The notes: generated by a model from the sequence alone, not told the origin. A stretch of 27,841 nt of DNA from JACPFV01 sp035526825 (GCA_035526825.1 DATLBT010000123.1:1-27841); one strand, 5' to 3'; shown: positions 1 through 7,758, counted from the stretch's first letter. Numbers and translations: made by a program.

Positions 1-506
1 GGCATCACCGGCGCGCCACTCAGCGTGTGGCCGTAACGACCTTCCTTCTGCCCTGCTGCACGCGGCAGCTGCACCACCAGCGGCTGCGCGCGATCGGCGA
101 GACTCGCCAGCGCGGCACGCACAGCGGCATCGTCGTCCGGGCCGCCGAGTACCGCGGCGTTGGCGCGCAGCTCGGCGACCGTCTGCGGGCCGCGCAACAT
201 CAGCGTCACGACCAGCGCGAACAAGGCGGGATCGAGCAGCAGGTGGTGCTTGAACTGGTGGCGCCACTTGGTCACGCGGCCCACCGAATCGTCGGGCCGC
301 ACGAGTTCCAGCTCGCGCAGGCGGTTGAGCGCGGCGCCGACGTCGCCCTCGGTCAGCTTCATCAGCGGATCGCGGCTCGACTTCTGGTTGGCCGCGAGCA
401 TGATCGCGTTCACCGTCATCGGGTAGTACTGCGGCGTCGTGATCGCCTTCTCGGCGATCGACGCGAGGACGCGCGCCTCGTTCGGGGGCAGGAAGAGCTC
501 GGTCAT
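1..506 (-). CDS. yceH: YceH/DUF480 (UPF0502) family protein, 3' end outside window
   Basis: This reading frame stays open from an ATG at 506 to the window edge, so it has no visible stop; 168 codons are present. The N-terminus carries the family signature: an LPPNEARVLASIAEKAITTP stretch, then YYPMTVNAIMLAANQKSSRDP, which matches the paired winged-helix layout of the UPF0502 YceH family. A second winged-helix-like part follows (RGPQTVAELRANA). The family is about 200-220 residues, so some 40-50 residues lie beyond base 1. A GAGG ribosome site precedes the ATG by five bases, and the SRPBCC gene ends only seven bases upstream, so it is probably co-transcribed as the last visible gene of the minus-strand cluster. 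The biochemical role of the family is not established; DNA binding is suggested by fold only. Confidence 0.87.
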   Translation of the reverse strand, partial: MTELFLPPNEARVLASIAEKAITTPQYYPMTVNAIMLAANQKSSRDPLMKLTEGDVGAALNRLRELELVRPDDSVGRVTKWRHQFKHHLLLDPALFALVVTLMLRGPQTVAELRANAAVLGGPDDDAAVRAALASLADRAQPLVVQLPRAAGQKEGRYGHTLSGAPVM

Positions 507-513
507 GGCGCCT

Positions 514-954
514 CTACGCGGCGACGCGTCGTTCGGTTTCCTTGAGCATGCCGCCGAAGGCCTGGCCGAGCTTGCCGGCGGCGAGCTTCGTGAGCAGGCC
601 GCCGACCAGCGGCAGTTTCACGCGCATCACCGTGGTCCAGGTCACCTTCGTGCCCGTGCCAACCGCCTCGAGGCGCACGCTGCCGACTTGGTGCTCGAGG
701 GGGATGTTCGAGCGGATGATCTTGTAGTCGAAGCGCTTGGGCCGGTCGAAATGCGTGATCTGCTCGTCGAACCAGATGCCCGGAGTCACGATGTGCCGCA
801 CTGCGCCGACGCCGTTCTTGTGCGGCTTGCCCTCACTCGTGAGATACGAATCCTTCACGCCGGGGAAGGACTTGTAGTTGGCGTGGTCGGAAAGCACGTC
901 GAAAACCTTTTCCGGCGATGCGGCAATCAGCCGTTCCACGATCACGGTCTGCAT
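514..954 (-). CDS. SRPBCC (polyketide cyclase/START-like) family protein
   Basis: A 146-residue protein of one helix-grip domain. It opens with MQTVIVERLIAASPEKVFDV, the usual first strand and helix of SRPBCC proteins of the coenzyme Q-binding/polyketide cyclase group, and ends with the long C-terminal helix (GGLLTKLAAGKLGQAFGGML). Such proteins bind hydrophobic ligands in a central cavity; a ligand cannot be named from sequence. A GGAGG ribosome site lies in the tail of the upstream oxidoreductase gene, whose stop is only three bases from this ATG, so the two are translationally linked. In context it may bind a lipid or acyl intermediate of the catabolic cluster, which is inference. No odd features. 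Confidence 0.88.
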   Translation of the reverse strand: MQTVIVERLIAASPEKVFDVLSDHANYKSFPGVKDSYLTSEGKPHKNGVGAVRHIVTPGIWFDEQITHFDRPKRFDYKIIRSNIPLEHQVGSVRLEAVGTGTKVTWTTVMRVKLPLVGGLLTKLAAGKLGQAFGGMLKETERRVAA

Positions 955-957
955 GGC

Positions 958-1965
958 TCAGGCCTCCGCAACCTTCAGCACGAGCTTGCCGAAGTTCTCG
1001 CCCTTGAACAGCTTGAGCAAAGTCTCCGGAAAGGTCTCCAGGCCTTCGACGATGTCCTCGCGGCTCTTCATCTTGCCGCTCGCGAGCCAGCCGCCCATCT
1101 CCATCGCGGCCTCCTTGTAGCGCGCCGCGTGGTCGAATACGACCATGCCACGCATCGTCGCGCGGTTCACCAGCAGCGACAGGTAATTGCTCGGGCCCTT
1201 TACCGGCGTGGTGTTGTTGTACTGGCTGATCGCGCCGCAGATGACGATGCGCGCGTGCATCGCGAGTTGGGTCAGCACGGTGTCGAGGATGTCACCGCCG
1301 ACGTTGTCGAAGTACAGGTCGACCCCTTTCGGACAGGCGGCCTTGAGCTGCGCCTTGAGATCACCCGATTTGTAGTCGAGGCATTCGTCGAAACCGAGCT
1401 TCTCGACCGCGAACCTGCACTTGTCGGCGCCGCCGGCAATGCCGACCACCTTGCCCGCGCCCTTGATCTTCGCGACCTGGCCGACGACCTGGCCAACCGC
1501 GCCGGCCGCGCCGGACACGACGACGACGTCGCCCGGCTTGAACTCGCCGGTCACGAGCAGGCCGAAGTACGCGGTCATGCCCGGCATGCCGAGCGTACCG
1601 AGGTAAACCGGCAGCGGCGCGAGCTTGGCGTCGACCTTCGTCAGCGTCTTACCCTTCACGACTGCGTATTCCTGCACGCCCGGGATGCCGACGACATGGT
1701 CGCCGACCGCGAGCTTCGGATCGTTGGACTTGATCACGCGCCCGGCGCCGCCGGCGCGCATGACCTCGCCGATGCCGACCGGCGGAATGTACGACTTGCC
1801 TTCGTTCATCCAGCCGCGCATGGCGGGGTCGAGCGACAGATATAAGACTTTCACCAGCACTTCGCCGTCGCCGGGATCGCCGACGGTCTCGGTAGTGAAG
1901 GTGAAATCGTCGCGCTTGACCATGCCGATCGGGCGCTTGGCGAGCTTGAACATGCGGTTATTCAT
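958..1965 (-). CDS. Medium-chain NADP-dependent oxidoreductase (CurA/prostaglandin-reductase-like)
   Basis: A 335-residue zinc-independent member of the medium-chain dehydrogenase/reductase superfamily. The N-terminal GroES-like half has the LSLDPAMRGWM segment typical of the CurA/YncB/leukotriene B4 dehydrogenase group; the Rossmann half carries the nucleotide-binding SGAAGAVGQVVGQVAK near residues 151-166 and a conserved NVGG loop. Zinc-binding cysteines are absent, as usual for this subgroup. Family members reduce the C=C bond of alpha,beta-unsaturated ketones or aldehydes with NADPH. A GGAG site sits seven bases before the ATG. It is separated by 70 bases from the upstream alpha/beta hydrolase, the gap holding a dispersed GACTCTGACCC motif. 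A role in reducing an enoyl/enone intermediate or detoxifying lipid-derived aldehydes is plausible but not shown. Confidence 0.9.
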   Translation of the reverse strand: MNNRMFKLAKRPIGMVKRDDFTFTTETVGDPGDGEVLVKVLYLSLDPAMRGWMNEGKSYIPPVGIGEVMRAGGAGRVIKSNDPKLAVGDHVVGIPGVQEYAVVKGKTLTKVDAKLAPLPVYLGTLGMPGMTAYFGLLVTGEFKPGDVVVVSGAAGAVGQVVGQVAKIKGAGKVVGIAGGADKCRFAVEKLGFDECLDYKSGDLKAQLKAACPKGVDLYFDNVGGDILDTVLTQLAMHARIVICGAISQYNNTTPVKGPSNYLSLLVNRATMRGMVVFDHAARYKEAAMEMGGWLASGKMKSREDIVEGLETFPETLLKLFKGENFGKLVLKVAEA

Positions 1966-2006
1966 TTTTTCTCCTGCAGGACCTTGATAATCAATGGCTT
2001 GGAAGC

Positions 2007-2019
2007 ACGACTCTGACCC
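2007..2019 (-). repeat. Short dispersed motif GGGTCAGAGTCGT (copy 1)
   Basis: A 13-base sequence on the minus strand that recurs exactly, in opposite orientation, at 8735-8747. Both copies lie in short intergenic gaps immediately outside genes. From memory, GGGGTCAGAGTC-type sequences are common dispersed intergenic motifs in GC-rich proteobacteria; the function is unknown. Confidence 0.5.
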
Positions 2020-2035
2020 CAGTCTGGATCAATGT

Positions 2036-2911
2036 TCATGCGATCGCCCCAAGCAGCGCTTCTGCGTACTCAGTCGGCTGCTCCAGGTCGGGAAAATGGC
2101 CGCAGCCTGGCGCATGGCGGATCGTTGCTTGTGGCAACAGCTCGAGCAGTGAGTCTGCATGCGTGTGCTTGTGGCTGCGGTCGGAGTCGCCCCACAGCAT
2201 AAACGCGGGGGTTTTCACGCCGGTGAGGTCGTTGGCGCGAATCCGCGGCAGAGCCTGCACGGCCCCGGCGAGGCAGAAGCAGGCGCCGTCGTCCAGCGCG
2301 CGGCGTGCGACGGCACGATATGCGTCGCGTTGCGCCTTGTCGTTGATCGCAATGCTGTACCAGGCGTGCGCAAGCTTGCGGCGTGCAGCGCGATTGACGG
2401 CCTGTCCGACGACCGGCACGCGCAGCGGTTTCGGAACATTGCGCACGGCCCATCCCGGCATCGCCGACAGGCCGGGCGTCTGCGCGAGCACGAGATGCGT
2501 GACCCGCGCCGGCGCTAGCTTCGCGGCGGCGATCGCATGGAAGCCGTTGCCGCACGAAAATGCGAGCGCCGCGCGCTGAATCCCGAGGGTGTCCATCAAT
2601 GAGAGTATCGCCGCGCCGCCGCTCGCCGGTGAATGGTCGTAGCGCAAGTATGGCTGCGAGAAGCCCCAACCCGGCATCTCGAAGCACACCACGCGCGCGT
2701 GCGGCCGCAATCGCTCGATCAGGTCGGCATGGTGCTCGATCACGTTCGGGCCATCCGGCGTCATCAGAACCACGGGCGCGCCGGCGGCTCCGCCGATGTC
2801 GCGCACGCGGATTCGCCCCGCCGGCGTATCGAGCAGCCGCGTGTCTGGCGGCCACGCCGCGCCGGCGCCGTTGGTGCGGCTCAGCAGGCTGTCGAGCGCA
2901 GTGGCGATCAA
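2036..2911 (-). CDS. Alpha/beta hydrolase with atypical nucleophile elbow
   Basis: A 291-residue alpha/beta-hydrolase-fold protein. The oxyanion-side segment VVLMTPDGPN follows the first strands, then VVCFEMPGWGFS. The nucleophile elbow reads AFSCG around Ser119, so the first glycine of the usual G-x-S-x-G is alanine. The likely acid is in LWGDSDRSH and the catalytic histidine in GCGHFPDLEQP. The ATG overlaps the stop of the upstream acyl-CoA dehydrogenase in an ATGA, a strong sign of coupled translation. It may be a thioesterase, esterase or lactonase acting on a product of the neighbouring dehydrogenase; the substrate is unknown. No signal peptide, so it is cytoplasmic. Confidence 0.9.
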   Translation of the reverse strand: MIATALDSLLSRTNGAGAAWPPDTRLLDTPAGRIRVRDIGGAAGAPVVLMTPDGPNVIEHHADLIERLRPHARVVCFEMPGWGFSQPYLRYDHSPASGGAAILSLMDTLGIQRAALAFSCGNGFHAIAAAKLAPARVTHLVLAQTPGLSAMPGWAVRNVPKPLRVPVVGQAVNRAARRKLAHAWYSIAINDKAQRDAYRAVARRALDDGACFCLAGAVQALPRIRANDLTGVKTPAFMLWGDSDRSHKHTHADSLLELLPQATIRHAPGCGHFPDLEQPTEYAEALLGAIA

Positions 2912-4155
2912 GGGCGCTTGCGCTCGCCGAACGCCTTCATGACTTCCTTCGGCACGTAACGGCCCAGCTCCAGCTTGGCGATCTGGTTGCGGTGGACCTC
3001 ATCAGGGCCGTCGGCGAGGCGAAGTGTGCGTGCGCCGGCGTACATATAGGAGAGCCCGAACTGATCGGTCACGCCGCCGCCACCATGGGCCTGGATTGCC
3101 CAGTCGATGACTTCGCAGGCCATGTTCGGCGCCAGCACCTTGATCATCGCGATTTCCTTTGCGGCGACCTTGTTGCCCACGGTGTCCATCATGTACGCGG
3201 CTTTGAGCGTCAGCAGGCGCGCGCAATCGATCTTGATGCGTGCCTCGGCGATGCGTTCCAGCGTCACGCCCTGCGCCGCCACCGGCTTGCCGAAGGCCAC
3301 GCGCTCCATCGAGCGCTTGCACATCTTTTCCAGCGCGCGCTCGGCGAGGCCTATCAGGCGCATGCAATGGTGGATGCGGCCCGGGCCGAGGCGGCCCTGC
3401 GCGATCTCGAAGCCGCGGCCTTCGCCGAGCAGCATGTTGCTGGCCGGCACGCGCACGTCCTTGAACTCGATCTCGGCGTGGCCGTGCGGCGCGTCGTCAT
3501 AGCCGAACACCGGCAGGAACCGCAGGATGTTCACGCCCTTGGCGTCGCGCGGGATGATGATCATCGACTGCTGCTTGTGGCGCTCGGGCGAGTCCGGGTC
3601 GGTCTTGCCCATGAATATGAACAGCTTGCAGCGAGGATCCATCGCGCCCGACGACCACCACTTGCGGCCGTTGATGACGTAGTCATCGCCATCCTTCTGG
3701 ATGCGACTCGAAATGTTGGTCGCATCGCTCGAGGCGACATCCGGCTCGGTCATCGCGAAGCAGGAACGGATCTTTCCTTCCAGCAGCGGCTCGAGCCACT
3801 GCTCCTTGTGCTCGGCGGTGCCGTAGCGCTCGAGCACTTCCATGTTGCCGGTGTCAGGCGCCGAGCAGTTGAACACCTCGGGCGACCAGATCACGCGACC
3901 CATGACTTCGCACAGCGGCGCGTATTCGAGGTTCGTCAGCCCGGCGCCGCGTCCCGATTCGGGCAGGAACAGGTTCCACAGCTTGGCGGCCTTGGCCTTT
4001 GTTTTCAGCTCTTCCATGAGCTGGGTCGGCTGCCAGCGGTCGCCCTCGTTGACCTCGGCGATGAACTTCGCCTCGTTCGGGTAGATGTGCTCGTCGAAGA
4101 AGGCGTTGAGCCTTTCCAGGAGGTCTTTGGTTTTTTGTGAGTACTCGAAATTCAT
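2908..4155 (-). CDS. Acyl-CoA dehydrogenase, ACAD10/ACAD11-like
   Basis: A 415-residue flavin-dependent acyl-CoA dehydrogenase. FAD/substrate motifs are visible in order: CFAMTEPDVASSDATN (the ACAD10/11 form of the ACAD signature), RKWWSSGAMDPRC, the GPGRIHHCMRLIG helix, RVAFGKPVAAQGV, and the C-terminal AIQAHGGGGVT and GPDEVHRNQIAKLEL. A frame-open extension exists to 4179, but the ATG at 4155 has a proper AAGGAG site six bases upstream and the expected N-terminus, so this start is chosen. The gene sits between an APH-fold phosphotransferase (upstream, across a palindrome) and a hydrolase overlapping its stop. In mammalian ACAD10/11 the kinase and dehydrogenase domains are fused; here they are separate genes in one transcription unit. 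The known chemistry of that pair is removal of a 4-hydroxyl from acyl-CoA through a phosphorylated intermediate. Confidence 0.95.
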   Translation of the reverse strand: MNFEYSQKTKDLLERLNAFFDEHIYPNEAKFIAEVNEGDRWQPTQLMEELKTKAKAAKLWNLFLPESGRGAGLTNLEYAPLCEVMGRVIWSPEVFNCSAPDTGNMEVLERYGTAEHKEQWLEPLLEGKIRSCFAMTEPDVASSDATNISSRIQKDGDDYVINGRKWWSSGAMDPRCKLFIFMGKTDPDSPERHKQQSMIIIPRDAKGVNILRFLPVFGYDDAPHGHAEIEFKDVRVPASNMLLGEGRGFEIAQGRLGPGRIHHCMRLIGLAERALEKMCKRSMERVAFGKPVAAQGVTLERIAEARIKIDCARLLTLKAAYMMDTVGNKVAAKEIAMIKVLAPNMACEVIDWAIQAHGGGGVTDQFGLSYMYAGARTLRLADGPDEVHRNQIAKLELGRYVPKEVMKAFGERKRP

Positions 4156-4174
4156 TTGATGCTCCTTGTTTAGT

Positions 4175-4260
4175 GTCATCCCGAGCGCAGCGAGGGATCG
4201 CGTCCTTGTCGAGCCGCCCTTCGGAACGCGATCCCTCGTCGCTGCGCTCCTCGGGATGAC
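4175..4260. repeat. Long imperfect palindrome (GTCATCCCGAGCG family), copy 1
   Basis: The left arm 4175-4203 begins GTCATCCCGAGCGCAGCG and the right arm 4226-4260 ends with its reverse complement, with only a few inserted bases, around a spacer of about 22 bases. It fills the gap between the phosphotransferase and acyl-CoA dehydrogenase genes and would form a long hairpin in the transcript. A shorter relative with the same core is at 6227-6257. The core is a widespread dispersed intergenic palindrome type in proteobacteria; it may modulate mRNA stability or partial termination. Confidence 0.85.
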
Positions 4261-4264
4261 TCGA

Positions 4265-5383
4265 TTATCTTCGCGCCAGAATCTGCTCCACCTGCTGCCA
4301 CGCCAGCTCCGCCATCGGCTTGGCCGCGCGTCCTGCCTCGAGCGCCTGCTTGCTCGCAGCGGTACCGTCCTTCACGCGGCCCATGATCCCCTGCAGGATC
4401 GCTGCACCGCGGAACAGGTTGTAGGCCACGTAGTAATCCCAATGGTCGGGGTCTATCGCCTTGCGGCCGGTGGCCTTGCAATACAAGAGGACGTACTCGG
4501 GCATCCTCGGGATGCCGAGCGCGGCGAAGTCCAGGCCGCCCAAACCGCGGAACAGTCCCGCGGGGATCTGCCAGTTCATGCAGTGATAGGCGAAGTCCGC
4601 GAGCGGGTGGCCGAGCGTCGACAACTCCCAGTCCAGCACCGCGAGCACGCGCGGCTCGGTGGCGTGAAAGATCATGTTGTCGAGGCGAAAATCGCCATGG
4701 ACGATGCGGGTTTCCTCGTCCGGCGGAATGTTCGCCGGCAGCCAGGTGATGAGCCGGTCCATCGCGTCGAGGGTTTCGGTCTCGGACGCCCGATATTGCT
4801 TGGTCCAGCGCGCGACCTGGCGCTCGATGTAGCTGCCGGGCTTGCCGTAGGTTTCGAGTCCCACCTTCTGGTAGTCGACCTGATGCAGCGCCGCGATCAC
4901 GCGGTTCATCTCGAGGAAGATCGCGCGGCGCTGCGCCGGCGTCATGCCCGGCAAAGACGGGTCCCACAACACCCGGCCGTCGACGCAATCCATGATGTAG
5001 AACGCCGTGCCGATGACGGAGTCGTCCTCGCACAGGCCGTAGGTCTTCGCGACCGGCACCGGGGTGCCGTGCAGCGCCGTGATCACGCGGTACTCGCGAT
5101 CCACGGCGTGCGCGCTCGGCAGCAGCTTGCCGGCCGGCTTGCGCCGCATGACATAACGCTGCTCCCCCGCACCCGCCGTTCCAGCCGTGATGCGAAACGT
5201 CGGGTTGCTTTGCCCGCCCTTGAACTGTTCGACCGCGATCGGCGCGCCCCCGTCATCGAAGCCGGCGACGTTGGCGCGCATCCACGCCTGCAGCTTCACC
5301 ACGTCGAAGCGCTGCTTCTCCGACACCGGCATCGTCCCGGAGAACGCAGCGGTTTCCGCGGCGGCGGGCGCGGGACGGCTCAC
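4265..5383 (-). CDS. APH-fold phosphotransferase (ACAD10/11 kinase-domain / LvaA-like)
   Basis: An aminoglycoside-phosphotransferase-fold kinase of 372 residues from a GTG at 5383. Visible motifs: the nucleotide-loop region FKGGQSNPTFRI (about 54-65), the catalytic loop HGDFRLDN (229-236) with the base Asp231, and the metal-binding DWE (251-253). The GTG overlaps the stop of the upstream SDR in a GTGA, and the FSGT segment encoded before the internal ATG at 5332 resembles the N-terminus of homologues, so the GTG start is preferred; ATG 5332 (355 residues) is the alternative. Its neighbour is an ACAD10/11-like dehydrogenase. In Pseudomonas putida LvaA this fold phosphorylates 4-hydroxyvaleryl-CoA. 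A hydroxyacyl-CoA kinase role is therefore favoured over antibiotic resistance. No LvaB-like small partner gene was seen. Confidence 0.92.
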   Translation of the reverse strand: MSRPAPAAAETAAFSGTMPVSEKQRFDVVKLQAWMRANVAGFDDGGAPIAVEQFKGGQSNPTFRITAGTAGAGEQRYVMRRKPAGKLLPSAHAVDREYRVITALHGTPVPVAKTYGLCEDDSVIGTAFYIMDCVDGRVLWDPSLPGMTPAQRRAIFLEMNRVIAALHQVDYQKVGLETYGKPGSYIERQVARWTKQYRASETETLDAMDRLITWLPANIPPDEETRIVHGDFRLDNMIFHATEPRVLAVLDWELSTLGHPLADFAYHCMNWQIPAGLFRGLGGLDFAALGIPRMPEYVLLYCKATGRKAIDPDHWDYYVAYNLFRGAAILQGIMGRVKDGTAASKQALEAGRAAKPMAELAWQQVEQILARR

Positions 5384-6216
5384 GCCGGCGGCACCATGTT
5401 GGTCGGCGAGCGGTCGTCGAGGATGTCGCGCATGCGCGTCTCGATCGAGCCCTTGATCTTCGGGTGCGTGAAGATATAGAAGCGGCTGGCCTTGACGCCG
5501 TCGAGCGTGATGCGCGCGACGTCGGTGGCCGTGAGCTTGCCGCTGCGCGTGGCTTTCTTGACTTGCGCCTCGAACGGCGCCGCCATCGGGTTCTTGGCGC
5601 TGAGCTCCGCGGGGCGGTTGCGCTCGCTGTCGGCAATGCCCGTGTTGACGAACGCCGGGCACAACACCGAGACCCCGATCGACGCCTTGTACATCTGCAG
5701 CTCGTGGTACAGCACCTCGGACATCGTCACGACGCCGTGCTTGGTCACGCAGTAGATGCTCGACGCCGGCACCGACAGGAGACCGGCGACCGAAGCCGTG
5801 TTGACGATGTGCCCCTCGGTTTTCGCCTCGAGCATGCGCGGCACGAAGCTGCGGATGCCGTGCACCACGCCCATGAGGTTCACGTCGAGGACCCACTTCC
5901 ACTCCTCGAGCGTCGTCGTCCAGGTCGGACCGGCGACGGCGACGCCTGCGTTGTTGAAGATGAGGTGCGCGGCGCCAAACTTGTCGTAAGTCTGCTTCGC
6001 GACGGCCTCGACCTGCTCGGCCTTGCCGACGTCGCATTTCGACGTGATGACCTGTGCGTCGGAGGGCAGCAGCGCGACGGTGCCCGCGAGGCCCTTGTCA
6101 TCGACGTCGGTCAGCGAGAGCTTCATGCCCTCGGCGGCGCACAGGATCGCCAGTTCGCGCCCGAAGCCGCTGGCAGCGCCGGTAATGACGGCGACTTTTC
6201 CCTTCAGGTCTTTCAT
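5380..6216 (-). CDS. SDR family NAD(P)-dependent oxidoreductase
   Basis: A 278-residue classical-type short-chain dehydrogenase with a C-terminal extension. TGAASGFG (12-19) is the dinucleotide loop, NNAG (88-91) the structural motif, Ser142 and YCVTK (Tyr155/Lys159) the catalytic residues. An Asp at the end of the second strand (LTDVDD) suggests NAD(H) preference. The C-terminal part (residues 210-278) resembles the extended group often found beside acyl-CoA dehydrogenases and phosphotransferases. It overlaps the next gene by a GTGA and is separated from the upstream SDR by a 41-base gap that is mostly palindrome. Likely oxidises a hydroxyacyl or alcohol intermediate of the cluster; the substrate cannot be assigned. 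Confidence 0.93.
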   Translation of the reverse strand: MKDLKGKVAVITGAASGFGRELAILCAAEGMKLSLTDVDDKGLAGTVALLPSDAQVITSKCDVGKAEQVEAVAKQTYDKFGAAHLIFNNAGVAVAGPTWTTTLEEWKWVLDVNLMGVVHGIRSFVPRMLEAKTEGHIVNTASVAGLLSVPASSIYCVTKHGVVTMSEVLYHELQMYKASIGVSVLCPAFVNTGIADSERNRPAELSAKNPMAAPFEAQVKKATRSGKLTATDVARITLDGVKASRFYIFTHPKIKGSIETRMRDILDDRSPTNMVPPA

Positions 6217-6226
6217 GTCTTCTCCC

Positions 6227-6257
6227 GTGTCATCCCGAGCGGAGCGAGGGATGACAC
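6227..6257. repeat. Palindrome of the GTCATCCCGAGCG family, copy 2
   Basis: Arms GTGTCATCCC (6227-6236) and GGGATGACAC (6248-6257) are perfect inverted copies around an 11-base centre. It shares the GTCATCCCGAGCG-AGCGAGGGAT core with the longer element at 4175-4260, and occupies most of the gap between the two SDR genes. Read on the minus strand it lies just after the stop of the 6258-7034 SDR and before the ATG at 6216. Confidence 0.85.
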
Positions 6258-7034
6258 CTAACCAATGAGCATCCCGCCATCCACCACCATCGCCGTGCCC
6301 GTCGTATAGCTCGCCGCCGGCGAACAGAGGTACAGCACCGCCCCCGCCATCTCATCCGGCTGCGCCACGCGATGCAGCGCGATGCGCTTCTCGGCTTCGC
6401 CGCGAATCTTGTCATTGGTCACCAGCGCGCCGGCGAACTTGGTCGCGGTGAGTCCCGGACACAGCGCATTCACGCGGATCTTCTGTGCACCCAGTTCCTG
6501 CGCAAAGGCCTTCGTCATCGAGATCACCGCGGCCTTGCTGATCGAGTAAATGCCCATGAATGCGCCCGGCACGATGCCGCCGATCGAGGCGACGTTGACG
6601 ATCGCGCCGCCGCCATTCTTGGCCATGAGCTTGGCGCCCTGGGCCGACATGAAGAAGTAGCCGCGGATATTGACGTCCACCACTTTCTGGAAAGCGCCGA
6701 GGTCGGTGTCGAGGATCGGGCCGAAATACGGGTTGGTCGCGGCGTTGTTGACCAGGATGTCCAGTCGGCCGTGCGCGGCCTCGATGTCGCGGAAGATCGA
6801 ATGGACCTGGTCCATGTCGCCGATGTGGCAGCCGCGGGCTTCGGCCTTGCCGCCGGCGGACTTGATGGCGGCGACAACCTTCTCGCAATCCTCGGGCTTG
6901 CGGCTCGACACGATGACGTGCGCGCCGTGCGCTGCCAGCGTGCGCGCGATCGACTCGCCGATGCCGCGCGAGGCGCCGGTAACCAGCGCGACCTTGCCGG
7001 TCAGGTCGAACATCTTGTCGGCTTGCTGCGTCAT
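6258..7034 (-). CDS. SDR family oxidoreductase (classical, FabG/DHRS4-like)
   Basis: A 258-residue classical short-chain dehydrogenase. TGASRGIG (19-26), the NNA motif (96-98), Ser150 and YSISK (Tyr163/Lys167) are all present, and the C-terminus GTAMVVDGGMLIG is standard. The SSRKPE stretch after the second strand points to NADP(H). An internal ATG at residue 8 (MFDLTGKVALVTG) is an alternative start. It lies 12 bases after the histidine phosphatase gene. Family members act on 3-hydroxyacyl-CoA/ACP, retinoids or simple ketones; with its neighbours a role in acyl-chain breakdown is likely, the exact substrate unknown. Confidence 0.93.
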   Translation of the reverse strand: MTQQADKMFDLTGKVALVTGASRGIGESIARTLAAHGAHVIVSSRKPEDCEKVVAAIKSAGGKAEARGCHIGDMDQVHSIFRDIEAAHGRLDILVNNAATNPYFGPILDTDLGAFQKVVDVNIRGYFFMSAQGAKLMAKNGGGAIVNVASIGGIVPGAFMGIYSISKAAVISMTKAFAQELGAQKIRVNALCPGLTATKFAGALVTNDKIRGEAEKRIALHRVAQPDEMAGAVLYLCSPAASYTTGTAMVVDGGMLIG

Positions 7035-7046
7035 GGCGATGGAGTC

Positions 7047-7754
7047 CTAGCGGTAGGTGATGTGGTCGCCGGGCCCGGATTGCTCCAGGTGGGCGAAGTT
7101 GTTGAGGTACGAAAGGCTCACGCGGCCTTCGGCGTTGTACAGCAGCTTGGTGACCGCGCTGTTGACGATCGAGAAGTTCAGGTCGGCCGCCTTGGCGTTG
7201 GGAAACTCGAGCAGTTCCTGGCAGATCGCCGCGATCGCGCCGCCCGACGTGAACACCGCGACCGCCTGCGAGCCCCCGGCGGACGCGACGGCGCGCCGCA
7301 GCGCAGCGACGCAGCGCGCGCGGAATGCGGGCCATGACTCGACGTAGTCGGAGTCAAAGCGCCCGCTCATCCAGCGGTCCATCGCCTGCGCGAACATCTT
7401 CTGGAAGGTCTTGCGCGGGTTGTCCTGCGCTTTCAGCTGATCCTTGGCCGCGATCGGGTCTAGGTGCTTCGGCGTGTGCTTGGCCAGCACCTCGACGTGG
7501 TTGTACTCGTCGAAACCGGGGTCGGTGCGCCACTGCCCGACCGCCGGACTGCCCGGGAGTGCAGCGAGGCAGGCGTCGGCGGTCTGCTTGTGGCGGCGCA
7601 GGCCGCCGGTCACCACACCATTAAAAGTCACGCCGCAGGTTTTGAACCACTCGCCGAGCCGGCGCGACTGGTCGACGCCCCGCTCCGACAGGTTGTCGTA
7701 GTCGGCGGCGCCAAACGACGCCTGCCCGTGGCGAACGAGGTAGATCTGGCCCAT
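7047..7754 (-). CDS. Histidine phosphatase superfamily protein, second catalytic His replaced
   Basis: A 235-residue phosphoglycerate-mutase-fold protein. The phospho-acceptor signature YLVRHGQASFG (His9) and the arginine segment GGLRRHKQTA are intact, and an FDEYNH segment supplies the acidic residue. The second catalytic histidine, normally in a VSHGG motif, is replaced: the sequence reads VFTSGGAIA. It is the first gene of the minus-strand cluster and starts 68 bases from the divergent LysR gene. A perfect 7-base inverted repeat begins four bases before its ATG. The protein may be a phosphatase of altered specificity or activity; possible interplay with the phosphorylated acyl intermediate of the cluster is speculative. 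Confidence 0.9.
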   Translation of the reverse strand: MGQIYLVRHGQASFGAADYDNLSERGVDQSRRLGEWFKTCGVTFNGVVTGGLRRHKQTADACLAALPGSPAVGQWRTDPGFDEYNHVEVLAKHTPKHLDPIAAKDQLKAQDNPRKTFQKMFAQAMDRWMSGRFDSDYVESWPAFRARCVAALRRAVASAGGSQAVAVFTSGGAIAAICQELLEFPNAKAADLNFSIVNSAVTKLLYNAEGRVSLSYLNNFAHLEQSGPGDHITYR

Positions 7755-7758
7755 TTGC

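Noticed and set aside
439..1845. Plus-strand open frame of 468 codons over the SRPBCC and oxidoreductase genes
   Set aside because: Composition is typical of a shadow frame (His/Arg/Ala-rich) and the minus strand encodes clear families here.
4265..5383. Aminoglycoside resistance gene
   Set aside because: The fold is APH but the sequence and the neighbouring acyl-CoA dehydrogenase fit the ACAD10/LvaA metabolic kinase group.
5384..6037. N-terminal extension of the phosphotransferase frame across the SDR gene
   Set aside because: The part before 5383 is the SDR gene in another frame and has no family match; the GTG at 5383 fits the operon overlap.
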